Source: Oxyura jamaicensis
Taxonomy: Eukaryota > Chordata > Aves > Anseriformes > Anatidae
NCBI RefSeq assembly: GCF_011077185.1
Contig: NC_048894.1
Location: 107,764,741-107,828,740 of the forward strand
Length of the DNA stretch: 64,000 bases
Direction of reading: 5' to 3'
This document shows positions 63,201 through 64,000 of the stretch, piece by piece. The translations under genes and the position numbers were made by a program. Each line of letters opens with the position of its first letter. The stretch's first letter is position 1. Below the pieces are notes generated by a model. That model saw nothing but the letters and a program-made list of their open reading frames with translations. It did no database searches and was not told where the DNA came from.

Positions 63201-64000
63201 TAGATGCTATTAATTTGGCATGAAAGTCTGTGGTGCCCTTTTGTCACCCTCTAAATATTCAGTCCTTTTGTTAGTTAAAAGAGTTAATTGACATTAAAGG
63301 ATTTAGAGAATGAAAGACCTATCATTAGATCCTCCTTGCGATTCTCCTAGAAGTACTGGAGTTTCCTGATAGCATAGACATGTTCACCATCTTTAGACAA
63401 GAAGTGTTGCCCTTTTGGTTTGCTTCTGACTACAGTTAGCAACAAAATGAAAGAAAAATAATCTCAAACAAAATCTCAAGAAAAAAAAAAAAAGTGTGTG
63501 TATTTGTGGTCTGGGAGAATGAACGCAAAACATGAGAAAAGTCTTGCAAGACAAAGTGAAATAAACACACACAACAAAGTATAGATTAACTTATGTAATC
63601 CACATGAACAACATTATTGTCAGGAACTATTCAGAAAAATAGAAGCCAAAAATAAGCCAGTATCTCATAGGTTTGTTTTTGTTTTAAGACAGCTGGAAAA
63701 CAGTGTATTCTTTAATGATATATGCATGTTAATATAAATTGTGTACTCTTCACTAATCTAATACTCATGAAATGAGCACATCCATCATGGAAATTATGCA
63801 ATAACTTCTTACTTGAACAAATCCTGCAATGAATATGTTATAAAAATAATTAAGAGGTAATGTCAATTGGTTAGAACTTTATCAGAAGAGAATGGTCTCC
63901 ATTTGTAAAATTAAAAAGCTCAAGAAAAACTGTGGACAGTTGTAAAATAAAGTCACAGTCATGTTTTTTCAAACTATGAGACTTATTCTCTGACAACATT
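59319..64000. other. Intergenic sequence to the right edge
   Basis: No gene is recognised. It holds a T29 run (60263-60291), A13-A14 runs near 60826 and 63480, a short GC-rich C-run patch at 61380-61400, and otherwise AT-rich sequence with frames up to 144 codons lacking domain character. In mammals the next gene in this direction is PTPRM at a large distance; no PTPRM exon is visible here. Confidence 0.5.
60263..60291. repeat. T29 homopolymer
   Basis: Pure T run in intergenic sequence. Confidence 0.85.

Overview
The window looks like avian nuclear DNA. The evidence is CR1 LINEs with the bird/reptile-type 8-bp 3' tail repeats, AT-rich sequence with few CpGs outside one sharp CpG island, no Alu/L1-type repeats, and two vertebrate genes arranged as in the mammalian LAMA1-LRRC30 interval. 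The species cannot be fixed from sequence alone. There are four N runs: three of 100 (17123-17222, 27198-27297, 48260-48359) and one of 10 (26819-26828). Three of the four lie inside low-complexity tracts.

Layout. Positions 1 to about 18773 are read as intron 1 of LAMA1 (minus strand). They hold no exon I can recognise, but contain an LTR-like GC-rich block (about 14400-14814), a SINE-like fragment with tRNA-type box B motifs on both strands (15743-15862), and several homopolymers. A CpG island (about 18020-19260) contains LAMA1 exon 1 on the minus strand: a signal peptide followed by a splice donor, with a TATA-like box and GC boxes just upstream. Beyond the promoter lie a (CA)n tract and a diverged 73/78-bp tandem duplication. 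The interval 19.4-42.1 kb is intergenic: purine microsatellites, a small CpG-richer patch, an unusually good 19-bp hairpin, a 36-bp direct-repeat pair and an old CR1 fragment.

The only complete protein-coding gene is LRRC30 (42167-43063, plus strand), a single-exon gene for a 298-residue leucine-rich-repeat protein with a putative N-myristoylation signal. LAMA1 and LRRC30 are divergent, about 23 kb apart. Downstream, 43-64 kb has no recognisable host gene. It carries a young, 5'-truncated CR1 with an open reverse-transcriptase frame (minus, 53768-55011) and, 1.6 kb away in the opposite orientation, a longer, older and broken CR1 (plus, about 56600-59318).

I found no convincing new biological system. 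The most useful second-look items are the LAMA1 first exon and promoter (easily missed by gene finders), the tandem duplication beside that promoter, the hairpin at 22936-22977, the 36-bp repeat pair, and the symmetrical T41-N100-A41 structure, which is probably an assembly artefact.
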